From JBELHJ01 sp042091495 (GTDB lineage Bacteria > Bacteroidota > Bacteroidia > Flavobacteriales > Flavobacteriaceae): a stretch of DNA of 64,000 bases. Positions 9,011 to 17,959 of this stretch are shown here, piece by piece. The stretch is from assembly GCA_042091495.1 (NCBI GenBank), contig JBELHJ010000005.1, forward strand, positions 4,274 through 68,273, in the 5' to 3' direction. Made by a program: the position numbers and the translations under genes. Below the pieces are notes generated by a model. The model was given only the letters and a program-made list of their open reading frames with translations, was not told the origin of the DNA and ran no database searches. Every line of letters begins with the position of its first letter. Within the stretch, counting starts at the first letter, position 1.

Positions 9011-9679
9011 ATGGCTCAATACTCAAGAATTGAAGTTGCAAATGCAATGAAGGAAACAGGGATGATTCCTTTATTCTTTAGCAATGATATAGAATTAAGC
9101 AAACAAGTCCTAAAAGCTTGTTATGATGGTGGTGCTCGTTTATTAGAATTTACTGCTCGAGGAGATTTCGCTCATGAAGTTTTTGGAGCTTTGGTTAAAT
9201 ATGCGGTAAAAGAATTGCCAGGAATGATTTTAGGAGTGGGGTCGGTTACAGATGCTGCTGCAGCATCATTGTATATGGCGCTTGGAGCAAATTTTGTGGT
9301 AACTCCTGTATTTAGAGAAGATATTGCTATTGCATGTAATAGAAGAAAAGTGCTTTGGTCACCAGGATGTGGAACGCTTACTGAAATTGCTCGTGCTGAG
9401 GAGTTAGGTTGTGAAATCATAAAGTTATTTCCTGGTGATATTTACGGTCCTCAATTTGTTAAAGGAGTTAAAGGTCCTCAACCTTGGACAAGTATTATGC
9501 CAACAGGTGGTGTTGCACCAACTGAAGAAAATTTATCAGCTTGGTTTAACGCTGGTGTAACTTGTGTAGGTATGGGTTCTAAATTGATTTCAAAAGAAAT
9601 CATTGCAAATAAAGACTACGCAAAACTTACAGCAGATGTTAAGGCTGCTTTAGACATTGTTAAAAAAGTAAGAAAATAA
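9011..9679 (+). CDS. kdgA: KDPG/KHG aldolase (2-dehydro-3-deoxy-phosphogluconate aldolase)
   Basis: Cleaves KDPG to pyruvate and glyceraldehyde-3-phosphate, the last step of the pathway. Class I aldolase features are visible: E46 in LLEFTAR, the GVGSV segment, and the Schiff-base lysine K138 in IIKLFPGD, followed by PTGGVAP (phosphate binding). The 222 residues match the Eda family. It is separated from kdgK by a hairpin and lies 6 bases before the altronate dehydratase gene. Cytoplasmic. Confidence 0.93.
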   Translation: MAQYSRIEVANAMKETGMIPLFFSNDIELSKQVLKACYDGGARLLEFTARGDFAHEVFGALVKYAVKELPGMILGVGSVTDAAAASLYMALGANFVVTPVFREDIAIACNRRKVLWSPGCGTLTEIARAEELGCEIIKLFPGDIYGPQFVKGVKGPQPWTSIMPTGGVAPTEENLSAWFNAGVTCVGMGSKLISKEIIANKDYAKLTADVKAALDIVKKVRK

Positions 9680-9685
9680 TTAGTT

Positions 9686-11338
9686 ATGGCGAGTTCATAT
9701 GTTCAAATAGACCCCAAAGACAATTTAATTGTTGCAATTGATGATTTGCCAAAAGGAACAGTGGCATCTATTGCAGGTAAAGAAATTACACTAAAAGAAG
9801 ATATTAAGGGAAAACATAAATTTACCATGTCTGATGTTGCTATTGGTGATGAGTTATTCATGTATGGGGTTTTAATAGGTAAAGCTACAGAGCCTATCCA
9901 AGAAGGATGCGTTATAAACACGTCTAATGTAAAGCATGCCTCTACACCATACTCAGATGATTGGGTAGATTACCAATGGACCGCTCCCAACATAGCTAAT
10001 TTTGAAGGAAGAACATTTAATGGTTACCACAGAGCAGACGGAAGTGTAGGTACAGCCAATTACTGGTTAGTAATTCCACTTACGTTTTGTGAAAACAGAA
10101 ATGTTGATGTTTTAGAAGGAGCGCTTTCAGAAAAGTTGGGTTATGTAACTAAGAAAGACTTTACAGTTGATACAGAAGCATTAATTTCTCAATATAAAAG
10201 TGGGGCTTCATCTCAAGAAATACTTTCTACTTCAATAATTACAACTAAAGAGGAGAGTTCAAAAAACAGATTATTTCCCAATGTAGATGGTATCAAGTTT
10301 TTAAAACATGATGGCGGTTGTGGAGGTACAAGAGAGGATTCTCAAGTGCTTTGTAAATTATTAGCGGGTTACATTAATCATCCTAATGTTTCTGGAGCTA
10401 CTGTCTTTAGTTTGGGTTGTCAAAATGCCCAAATAGAAATGCTTCAGGACGCATTAAAACAAAATGATCCTGAAAATAGTAAACCAGTTCATTTCCTTGA
10501 ACAACAAAAAAGTTCTAGTGAAAGAGCATTAATTGAGGAAGCTGTAAAACATACTTTTGTGGGCTTAATGGAAGCTAATAAATTAGAAAGAAAACCTGCA
10601 CCCCTAAGCAAATTAACACTTGGTTTAGAATGCGGCGGTTCAGATGGTTTTTCTGGAATTTCAGCAAATCCAGCATTAGGATATGCCTCTGATCTGTTAG
10701 TTGCTCTGGGTGGCACACCAGTTTTGGCTGAGTTTCCTGAATTAAATGGTGTTGAACAGGAGTTGATTAACCGATGTAATACTAAAGAGGATGCTTCGAA
10801 ATTTGCATCTATAATGCGGTCATATTCTGATGCAGCTGTAGCATGTGGTTCTGGTTTTGAAAATAATCCTTCTCCTGGAAATATTAAAGATGGGCTTATT
10901 ACAGATGCTATGAAATCTGCAGGAGCAGCAAAAAAAGGAGGTACATCTCCAGTAGTTGAGGTTTTAGATTATGCTGAGAAAATAACCAAGCCAGGCTTAA
11001 ACTTACTATGCACTCCAGGGAATGATGTAGAAAGCACAACAGGTCTTGTGGGTTCTGGTTGTAATGTTGTTGTTTTTACAACAGGTCTGGGGACTCCTAC
11101 GGGTAATCCTATTGCTCCTGTATTAAAAATGTCAAGTAATACAATTATGTATGAAAGAATGAAAGACATTATTGATATAAATGCAGGAACAGTTATTAGT
11201 GGTGAAGATACAATCGCTTCAATGGGAGAGAAAATCTTAGATCATGTTATAAATGTTGCTAGTGGAGAAATTGATGCTAAGGCTGTTATAAAAGGACAAA
11301 ATGACTTTATTCCTTGGAAAAGAGGGGTATCATTATAA
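9686..11338 (+). CDS. uxaA: Altronate dehydratase family protein
   Basis: Dehydrates D-altronate to 2-dehydro-3-deoxy-D-gluconate (KDG). The N-terminal SAF-like domain (about 1-90: NLIVAIDDLPKGT, ITLKEDIKGKHKF) is followed by the large catalytic domain with HDGGCGGTREDSQ, GLECGGSDGFSGISANPALG and GTPTGNPIAPVLKMSSN, all typical of UxaA. Length 550 is slightly above the E. coli enzyme (about 495). Together with the neighbouring tagaturonate reductase it forms the lower galacturonate route, but uronate isomerase (UxaC) is absent from this cluster; here D-tagaturonate is proposed to come from L-galactonate. Galactarate dehydratase is a related alternative. Confidence 0.92.
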   Translation: MASSYVQIDPKDNLIVAIDDLPKGTVASIAGKEITLKEDIKGKHKFTMSDVAIGDELFMYGVLIGKATEPIQEGCVINTSNVKHASTPYSDDWVDYQWTAPNIANFEGRTFNGYHRADGSVGTANYWLVIPLTFCENRNVDVLEGALSEKLGYVTKKDFTVDTEALISQYKSGASSQEILSTSIITTKEESSKNRLFPNVDGIKFLKHDGGCGGTREDSQVLCKLLAGYINHPNVSGATVFSLGCQNAQIEMLQDALKQNDPENSKPVHFLEQQKSSSERALIEEAVKHTFVGLMEANKLERKPAPLSKLTLGLECGGSDGFSGISANPALGYASDLLVALGGTPVLAEFPELNGVEQELINRCNTKEDASKFASIMRSYSDAAVACGSGFENNPSPGNIKDGLITDAMKSAGAAKKGGTSPVVEVLDYAEKITKPGLNLLCTPGNDVESTTGLVGSGCNVVVFTTGLGTPTGNPIAPVLKMSSNTIMYERMKDIIDINAGTVISGEDTIASMGEKILDHVINVASGEIDAKAVIKGQNDFIPWKRGVSL

Positions 11339-11356
11339 AATTTTTAAAAATATAGA

Positions 11357-12811
11357 ATGAACGTTTTAAATAGAACAAATAATACGGTAAACTCATACAC
11401 GGAACGTATTTTGCAATTTGGAGAAGGTAACTTTTTAAGAGCATTTGCTAACTGGATGATTCATGAAATGAATAAAAAGGCTGGTTTTGATGCTGGAGTT
11501 GTTGCTGTTCAACCTATTGAACAAGGTTTAATAAATATGTTAAATGATCAAGATGGCTTGTATACGATTTATCTAAATGGTATAAGAAATGGTGAGGCAA
11601 TAAGTGAGCATGAAATTATTGATTGTATTCAACGTGGAATTAACCCTTATACAAACTATGCTGATTATTTGGCTAATGCAGAAAATTCAGATTTAAGATT
11701 TGTAATTTCGAATACTACTGAGGCTGGAATAGCATACAATCCTGGAGATAAATTAAACGATGCACCACAAAAAAGTTACCCAGGAAAATTAACAGCGCTT
11801 TTATTTAAACGATTTGAAGCTTTCAAAGGGGCATCAGATAAGGGATTAATCGTTATTCCATGTGAATTAATAGATAGAAACGGAGATAACCTAAAACGTA
11901 TTGTACTTCAGTATGCTGCTGATTGGAATCTTGGTGAGGAATTTATTGATTGGATAGCGCATGACAATATTTTCTGCAATACTTTGGTTGATAGAATTGT
12001 TCCCGGATATCCAAGAGATAAAATGGATGCCATCACTGCTGAGCTGGGCTACAAAGATAATCTGGTAGTAGAAGGTGAGCAATTCCATTTATGGGTTATT
12101 GAAGCTCCAGAAACTGTTAAACAGGAGTTTCCTTCTGAAGTTTGTGGATTAAATGTGGTTTTTACAAACAATATGGAGCCATACCGCACAAGAAAAGTAA
12201 GAATTCTAAACGGTGCTCATACCACATTAGTTCCTGTCGGCTATCTTTATGGTATAGAAAAAGTAAGAGAATCTTTGGAGGATGATGTCGTTGGAACCTA
12301 CCTCAAGGATGCGATCTTTAATGAAATTTGTCCAACTCTAGATTTACCAGAGGCAGAGCTTAATCAATTTGCAAATGATGTTTTAGACCGTTTTAGAAAT
12401 CCATATTTGGAGCACGCTCTTATGAGTATCTCATTAAATTCAATTTCTAAATTTAAAACGAGAGTACTACCCTCAGTTATAGAATTTATTAAAAGAAAAG
12501 AGGCACTTCCTGAGCGTCTGTTATTCTCTTTAGCTTCATTAATTACATTTTACAGTGGTAAAAGAGGAGATGAGGCTATTGCATTAAAAGATGATCAATC
12601 TGTTTTAGATTTCTTTTCAAAAAATTGGATGGCAGTTAACGCTTCAGAATTAACTGTAGAAGATTTTGTAAATACAGTACTATCAAATACAGATTTTTGG
12701 GGTGAAGACCTAACAGCATATGATGGTTTGGCCTCTCTAGTATCAGCTTATGTAAGCGAAATTAGAGTTGAGGGTATAGGCTCAGTATTAGATAAATTTA
12801 ATGCTAAATAA
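11357..12811 (+). CDS. uxaB: Tagaturonate reductase (mannitol dehydrogenase family)
   Basis: Reduces D-tagaturonate to D-altronate with NADH. Recognised by ILQFGEGNFLRAFANWMIHEMN at the N-terminus (nucleotide-binding region), the central ISNTTEAGIAY and the catalytic-domain stretch RKVRILNGAHTTLVPVGYL. Length 484 equals that of known UxaB proteins. It begins 18 bases after uxaA and is followed 6 bases later by the lactonase gene. Fructuronate reductase (UxuB) belongs to the same superfamily, but the UxaA partner and the sequence style favour UxaB. Confidence 0.92.
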   Translation: MNVLNRTNNTVNSYTERILQFGEGNFLRAFANWMIHEMNKKAGFDAGVVAVQPIEQGLINMLNDQDGLYTIYLNGIRNGEAISEHEIIDCIQRGINPYTNYADYLANAENSDLRFVISNTTEAGIAYNPGDKLNDAPQKSYPGKLTALLFKRFEAFKGASDKGLIVIPCELIDRNGDNLKRIVLQYAADWNLGEEFIDWIAHDNIFCNTLVDRIVPGYPRDKMDAITAELGYKDNLVVEGEQFHLWVIEAPETVKQEFPSEVCGLNVVFTNNMEPYRTRKVRILNGAHTTLVPVGYLYGIEKVRESLEDDVVGTYLKDAIFNEICPTLDLPEAELNQFANDVLDRFRNPYLEHALMSISLNSISKFKTRVLPSVIEFIKRKEALPERLLFSLASLITFYSGKRGDEAIALKDDQSVLDFFSKNWMAVNASELTVEDFVNTVLSNTDFWGEDLTAYDGLASLVSAYVSEIRVEGIGSVLDKFNAK

Positions 12812-12817
12812 CAGATC

Positions 12818-13645
12818 ATGGTAATTGATTCACATCAACATTTTTGGAATTACGACCCTATTAAGCATGAGTGGATTGATGATGCTATGAAAGTCATTAG
12901 GCGTGATTTTACTCCTGAGGATTTAAAATTGATTTATAAACAAGCGGGTGTTGATGGTTGTGTTGCAGTTCAAGCCGACCAGACACTGGAGGAAACAGAC
13001 TTCCTGATTGACTTGGCTTCAAAAAATGACTTTATTAAAGGAGTTGTGGGCTGGGTTGATCTTCGTGCTACTAATATTACTGAAGTACTAGAATTATATG
13101 CTGAAAAACCAATAGTTAAAGGCTTTAGACATGTAGTTCAAGGCGAAGCAGATCATAATTTTTTATTGAGACCTAATTTTTTGAATGGAATCTCTAACCT
13201 AGAAGCTCATAATTTCACTTATGATATTTTAATTTTTCCGCATCAATTGGGAGCAACTTTAGAGTTTGTGAAACAGTTTCCAAATCAAAAGTTCATTATT
13301 GATCATTTGGCAAAGCCATACATCAAAGATGCTTTTTATGAGGGTTGGTCAACCCAAATGAAAGCTGTTTCAAAACATGAAAACGTGAGTTGTAAGCTAT
13401 CAGGAATGATAACCGAAGCTGATTATAATTCTTGGTCTCAAAATGATTTAGAGCCTTATATGAATCTCGTTCTTGAGGCTTTTGGATCAGAGCGTATAAT
13501 GTACGGATCAGATTGGCCAGTTTGTTTGGTTGCTGGTAATTATGACCAAGTTAAAAAAACAGTCACAGATTTTATAAGCAAATTATCCTTAAATGAGCAA
13601 ACTCTCATTATGGGAAAAAATGCTATTGAATTTTATAATTTATAA
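12818..13645 (+). CDS. Amidohydrolase, probable L-galactono-1,5-lactonase / L-fuconolactonase
   Basis: Predicted to hydrolyse the sugar lactone produced by the SDR dehydrogenase to the free acid. It is a COG3618-type amidohydrolase: metal ligands in DSHQHFWNYDP (H6, H8), the Lys region IVKGFRHVVQGE, the IIDHLAKP segment (His) and the terminal Asp in MYGSDWPVC. The 275 residues are normal. The same family includes characterised L-fuconolactonases, L-rhamnonolactonases and the L-galactono-1,5-lactonase of Bacteroides vulgatus. Cluster context points to L-galactonolactone; activity on L-fuconolactone is likely as well. Confidence 0.88.
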   Translation: MVIDSHQHFWNYDPIKHEWIDDAMKVIRRDFTPEDLKLIYKQAGVDGCVAVQADQTLEETDFLIDLASKNDFIKGVVGWVDLRATNITEVLELYAEKPIVKGFRHVVQGEADHNFLLRPNFLNGISNLEAHNFTYDILIFPHQLGATLEFVKQFPNQKFIIDHLAKPYIKDAFYEGWSTQMKAVSKHENVSCKLSGMITEADYNSWSQNDLEPYMNLVLEAFGSERIMYGSDWPVCLVAGNYDQVKKTVTDFISKLSLNEQTLIMGKNAIEFYNL

Positions 13646-13656
13646 TAGAGAATTAA

Positions 13657-14448
13657 ATGGATTTAAAATTAAAAGATAAAGTAGTCGTAGTTACAGGTTC
13701 TGCTGGTATAAAAGGCAGTATAGGTGAAACTATTGTACAGCGATTAGCAGATGAAGGAGCCATTCCTGCATTAATTGATAGAAATGATAGAGGCTTTGGT
13801 TATGTAGAAGAACTCCAAGCAAGAGGCATAGATGCTGTGTTTTGCAAAACAGATGTTACTGATCCAGTTCAAATTGAAAATGCAGTTAAAACAATTGCAG
13901 AAAAATATGGAAGAATAGACGTCGTAATTAATAATGTAGGAGTTAATGATGGTGCTGGATTAGATAGCTCGGTTGAGGATTTTATGTGGTCATTAAAGCT
14001 TAATATGGTGAGTTATTTTGTAGTTGTAAAACACGCTTTACCATATTTAAAAGCTTCCAAAGGAAACATACTAAATATTGGGTCTAAAGTCGCATTAACT
14101 GGGCAAGGCGGAACATCTGGTTATGCCGCTTCAAAAGGCGGTGTGTTTGGTTTAACAAGAGAGTGGGCGGTAGATTTGATTAAAGAAAAAATCAGAGTTA
14201 ATGCCATTGTTATTGCTGAAAGTTGGACACCTGCTTATGATAATTGGATCAAAACTTTAGAGAATGGTGAGGAAAAGTTAAAATCAATTGTTTCTAAAAT
14301 TCCTTTGGAAAATAGAATGACTACTCCTGAGGAAATTGCAGATACTTGTTTATTTACAATTTCTAAAAAATCATCTCATACTACAGGTCAGTTTATTTGT
14401 TGTGATGGTGGATATGTACATTTAGACCGATCTTTACTTACAGAGTAA
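13657..14448 (+). CDS. SDR family oxidoreductase, probable L-galactose / L-fucose dehydrogenase
   Basis: Predicted to oxidise the sugar at C1 to the 1,5-lactone, the entry step of the pathway. Classical short-chain dehydrogenase layout: glycine-rich TGSAGIKGSIGE (13-24), NNVGV (92-96), and catalytic N116, S143, Y156 and K160 (SGYAASKGG). D41 at the end of the second beta strand suggests NAD preference. Length 263 is typical. It lies 11 bases after the lactonase gene. L-galactose and L-fucose differ only at C6, so one enzyme may accept both; the downstream kinase requires the galactose-derived product. Confidence 0.87.
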   Translation: MDLKLKDKVVVVTGSAGIKGSIGETIVQRLADEGAIPALIDRNDRGFGYVEELQARGIDAVFCKTDVTDPVQIENAVKTIAEKYGRIDVVINNVGVNDGAGLDSSVEDFMWSLKLNMVSYFVVVKHALPYLKASKGNILNIGSKVALTGQGGTSGYAASKGGVFGLTREWAVDLIKEKIRVNAIVIAESWTPAYDNWIKTLENGEEKLKSIVSKIPLENRMTTPEEIADTCLFTISKKSSHTTGQFICCDGGYVHLDRSLLTE

Positions 14449-14544
14449 ACCGTTTGTTTTATTTTTTGTTACAAATGAGGTCTCGTTGACATTAACAAAT
14501 TTCATTAATTAGCGAAAATTAAAACTAAAATTTATACTAATACT

Positions 14545-15861
14545 ATGAGTAAATTAAAAAATATACCAGTTGTAAGAAAGGAGCTTTTATTTCCTTTTAT
14601 CATCATTACATCCCTATTTGCATTGTGGGGAATTGCAAATGATTTAACGAACCCAATGGTTTCTGCTTTCAAAAAGGTGATGCCAGAATTGACAAATGTT
14701 CAAGCATCATTAGTCCAATTTGCTTTTTACTTCGGATATTTTTTTATGGCGCTTCCTGCGGCTCTTTTTATTAGAAAATACAGTTACAAATCGGGGATTA
14801 TTTTAGGATTAATTCTTTATGCTATTGGTGCATTTATGTTTTACCCAGCTGCTGCTTTTGAGGAATTTAATTTTTTCTTAGTGTCATTATGGGTAATTAC
14901 TTGTGGGTTAGCCTTTTTAGAAACAACCTCAAATCCTTTAATATTATCTCTTGGTGATAAAGAGACTTCAACGCAGCGATTAAATCTAGCGCAAGCTTTT
15001 AATCCAATTGGTTCTTTAACAGGAATGGTTATCGCTCAAGTATTTGTAATTAGTGCTTTACGCTCTGATGATTATACAGAAGAAGCATACAAGGCGCTTA
15101 CCTCAGATGAATTGGCGGTAATTAGAGAAAACGATTTGGGAGTAATTAGCCTGCCTTACATAGCTTTAGGTGTTTTGGTATTGGCGATTATGACCATTAT
15201 CATATTCACAAAAATGCCTAAAACACCTGAGGAAGAAAAAATGTCGTTATCAGAGTCTTTTAGTAAGTTATTCGCTAACAAAAATTACTTACAAGGGGTG
15301 TTGAGTCAGGCATTCTATGTAGGTGCTCAAATTATGTGTTGGACCTATATATTCCAATATGTAGATAATATTAATGCAACTGAGGGAACCACATACACGG
15401 CCACTTATTTTAACATTGCAGCTATGATTTCATTTTTAGCTGGAAGATGGATTGGTACAGGATTAATGCGAAAGTATAATCCGTCCAGAATACTAATGTA
15501 CTTTGGATTAGGTGGTGTGATTTTTGCTTTTGGAACAATTTTCTTAGGAAGTTTACCTGGGTTAATTTGTCTGGTTATTGTATCGGTATTTATGTCAATA
15601 ATGTTCCCAACAATCTATGGGATTGCTTTAAAGGACATGGGCGATGAAGCTAAAATTGGTTCAGCAGGATTAGTAATGGCCATAGTTGGTGGTGCTCTAA
15701 TGCCTGTACTACAAGGAAGTATTTTAGACTGGGGTGGCGGAGGCTTCTCAGATGTTAAAGTATTAGGTTTTATTCCTGAAGTTAATTTTTCATTTATACT
15801 ACCATTAATTTGTTTAGCTGTGGTGGCCTTCTATGGTTACAATACTTTAAAAAAACAATAA
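14545..15861 (+). CDS. fucP: FucP-like sugar:H+ symporter (MFS)
   Basis: Imports a free monosaccharide across the inner membrane in exchange for the proton gradient. About twelve hydrophobic segments are visible. FucP-type features include FALWGIANDLTNPM near the start, FAFYFGYFFMALPAALFIRKYSYKSGI, and LETTSNPLILSLGDKE. Length 438 equals E. coli FucP. E. coli FucP is known to accept L-fucose and also L-galactose, which fits the cluster. It starts 96 bases after the SDR gene, the largest gap within this run apart from around the kdgK hairpin, so it may have its own promoter. Confidence 0.92.
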   Translation: MSKLKNIPVVRKELLFPFIIITSLFALWGIANDLTNPMVSAFKKVMPELTNVQASLVQFAFYFGYFFMALPAALFIRKYSYKSGIILGLILYAIGAFMFYPAAAFEEFNFFLVSLWVITCGLAFLETTSNPLILSLGDKETSTQRLNLAQAFNPIGSLTGMVIAQVFVISALRSDDYTEEAYKALTSDELAVIRENDLGVISLPYIALGVLVLAIMTIIIFTKMPKTPEEEKMSLSESFSKLFANKNYLQGVLSQAFYVGAQIMCWTYIFQYVDNINATEGTTYTATYFNIAAMISFLAGRWIGTGLMRKYNPSRILMYFGLGGVIFAFGTIFLGSLPGLICLVIVSVFMSIMFPTIYGIALKDMGDEAKIGSAGLVMAIVGGALMPVLQGSILDWGGGGFSDVKVLGFIPEVNFSFILPLICLAVVAFYGYNTLKKQ

Positions 15862-15874
15862 AACTAAAAAGATT

Positions 15875-16222
15875 ATGAGTCATAAAAGACTATGTTATTC
15901 TTGTGATTTAAAAGACGATTCTAAGCTAATAGAAGAATATAAAGCCTACCATGCTGCTGGTAAAGCATGGCCAGAAATTACAAAAAGCATTACCGATGCG
16001 GGTATTGTTGATATGGAAATTTACCTAGTAGGTAACCGCATGTTTATGATTATGGAAGTTGATGAGACTTTCAATCCTTCAAAAAAGGCTGAGATGGATG
16101 CCAGTAATCCTAAGGTTCAAGAATGGGAAAATTTAATGTGGGATTATCAACAAGAATTACCTTGGGCTAAAGACGGTGAAAAGTGGATGCCTTTAGAGCG
16201 TGTATTTAAATTAGGAGCCTAA
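15875..16222 (+). CDS. L-rhamnose/L-fucose mutarotase family protein (RhaM-like)
   Basis: Interconverts alpha and beta anomers of a 6-carbon L-sugar, supplying the anomer the dehydrogenase prefers. The 115-residue protein has the family's pattern: KRLCYSCDLKDD at the start, YKAYHAAGKAWPEI, MEIYLVGNRMFMIMEV, and a Trp-rich C-terminus (ENLMWDYQQELPWAKDGEKW). It lies between the transporter (13 bases) and a sulfatase gene (25 bases). The sugar is assigned by context only. Confidence 0.88.
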   Translation: MSHKRLCYSCDLKDDSKLIEEYKAYHAAGKAWPEITKSITDAGIVDMEIYLVGNRMFMIMEVDETFNPSKKAEMDASNPKVQEWENLMWDYQQELPWAKDGEKWMPLERVFKLGA

Positions 16223-16247
16223 TTAAAAATTAAAACAAAGACAAAAT

Positions 16248-17882
16248 ATGAGAAATATTTTTATAGCATTAGTATGTATCACAGTAGGTTTTACATCATG
16301 TGCTCAAAAAAAGCGTAAAGCTTCAAAAAAACAACCTAATATCATTTACATAATGTCAGATGACCATACTACCCAAGGTTTTGGAGTTTATGGAAGTCGT
16401 TTAGCTAGTTTAAACCCTACACCAACCATTGATAGAATTGGAAACGAGGGTATTATTTTTGATAATGCATTTTGTACCAACTCCATTTGTACACCTTCAC
16501 GTGCTACAATCATGACGGGTCAATACGGGCAAGTAAATAACGTTAAAGATTTAGGTGGCATTCTTCCAGGAGACAGACAATATTTGGCTCACGAAATGAA
16601 TAAACTTGGTTATCAAACAGCTATAATTGGTAAGTGGCATTTAAAAGAAGCGCCGGAGGCTTTCGATTATTATCAGGTACTTCCAGGTCAAGGTGATTAC
16701 CATAACCCAACCTTATATTCTAACGAGCCTATTGGTGAGAGAAAAGAGATGAAGTTTGAAAAGGGCTTGGTAAGAGAAGTTAACGCTAAAACTTATGAGG
16801 GGCATTCTTCAGATGTTATCACTGATATTTCTTTGGAGTGGTTGGATCAAAAAAGAGACAAGTCTAAACCTTTCTTTTTAATGCATCATTTCAAAGCACC
16901 TCACGATTTCTTTGAATTCGCAAAGCGTTACGAAAACTATTTAGAGGATGTTGAAATTCCTGAGCCTGCAAGTATGTATTACAATGGGAATAACGGTTCT
17001 GTTGCAACAAGAGGATATAATGAGTCTATGATGGATACTATTGGGTCTTCAATAGGTCACAGAAATATCATCAGAAACATGGGAATGCATATGGAAATTG
17101 ATCAAGATATTCCAGATCCAGAATATACCAGATTGGCTTATCAAGAGTATTTAAAAAGATATTTGAGATGTGTTAAAGGTGTAGATGATAACGTGAAGCG
17201 TTTATTTGATTATTTGGAGAAAGAAGATTTAATGGATAATACCATCATAGTATACACAGGTGATCAGGGGTTTATGTTAGGAGAGCATGATTATATTGAC
17301 AAGCGTTGGATGTACGAAGAATCTATGCGTATGCCATTTTTAGTACGCTACCCAAAAATGATTGAAGCTGGATCAAGAACAGATGCTATTATTAATAACG
17401 CTGATTTTGCACCTACTTTAATTGATTTAGCAGGAGGGAATGTACCAGATTACATGCAAGGAGAAAGTTTTAAAGCTGTTCTTGAAACAGGAGAGGAACC
17501 AAAAGGTTGGAAACAAGACACCTATTACCGTTACTGGATGCATATGGCGCATAGACATAGTAATCCAGCACACTTTGGAATCAGAACAAAAGATTATAAG
17601 TTGATATTCTTTTATGCTAGAGATTATAAAAAACGTAATAATAAAGCTCAAAAGTGGGCTAACCATCCCTCTTCTTTGTCCTTTGTAAAAACTCCTGTGG
17701 CATGGGAATTCTACGATCTGACAAATGACCCACAGGAAATGGATAACCGATATGATGATCCGCGTTATGCTGAAACCATAGTAAGTTTAAAAGCTAGATT
17801 AAAGGAAATGCGAAAGGAGCTTAAAGAAGATGACTCACAATATCCAGAAATTCAAGAATCAATAGATAAGTATTGGAATTAA
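16248..17882 (+). CDS. S1 family sulfatase, exported
   Basis: Desulfates a sugar in the periplasm. A lipoprotein-like signal ends at TSCAQ (Cys about 17). N-terminal metal-binding Asp pair in IMSDDHTTQGFG, formylglycine motif CTPSR (in NSICTPSRATIMTG), GKWHL, the HFKAPHDFF segment and YTGDQGFMLGEHD are all typical. The 544 residues are full length. It follows the mutarotase gene by 25 bases, tying desulfation to the catabolic genes, and ends at a strong terminator. A 6-O-sulfate of L-galactose is an attractive but unproven substrate. Confidence 0.93.
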   Translation: MRNIFIALVCITVGFTSCAQKKRKASKKQPNIIYIMSDDHTTQGFGVYGSRLASLNPTPTIDRIGNEGIIFDNAFCTNSICTPSRATIMTGQYGQVNNVKDLGGILPGDRQYLAHEMNKLGYQTAIIGKWHLKEAPEAFDYYQVLPGQGDYHNPTLYSNEPIGERKEMKFEKGLVREVNAKTYEGHSSDVITDISLEWLDQKRDKSKPFFLMHHFKAPHDFFEFAKRYENYLEDVEIPEPASMYYNGNNGSVATRGYNESMMDTIGSSIGHRNIIRNMGMHMEIDQDIPDPEYTRLAYQEYLKRYLRCVKGVDDNVKRLFDYLEKEDLMDNTIIVYTGDQGFMLGEHDYIDKRWMYEESMRMPFLVRYPKMIEAGSRTDAIINNADFAPTLIDLAGGNVPDYMQGESFKAVLETGEEPKGWKQDTYYRYWMHMAHRHSNPAHFGIRTKDYKLIFFYARDYKKRNNKAQKWANHPSSLSFVKTPVAWEFYDLTNDPQEMDNRYDDPRYAETIVSLKARLKEMRKELKEDDSQYPEIQESIDKYWN

Positions 17883-17905
17883 TTCAATATCAAAATATTT
17901 AATTC

Positions 17906-17945
17906 AAATGATGATTTGCCTTAGGGCAAGTCATCATTTTTTTTT
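17906..17945 (+). terminator. Rho-independent terminator after sulfatase
   Basis: A 15-bp stem with one G-T pair (17906-17920 with 17925-17939) and loop TTAG, followed by about nine T. It ends the catabolic run, although the GH29 gene starts 15 bases later on the same strand. Confidence 0.85.
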
Positions 17946-17959
17946 CTAATCATTCAATT

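Noticed and set aside
6852..16222. Classical fucose (FucI/FucK/FucA) or galacturonate (UxaC) pathway
   Set aside because: No isomerase, fuculokinase or fuculose-phosphate aldolase is present; uronate isomerase is also missing. The oxidative route with an LgoD-like step explains all genes.
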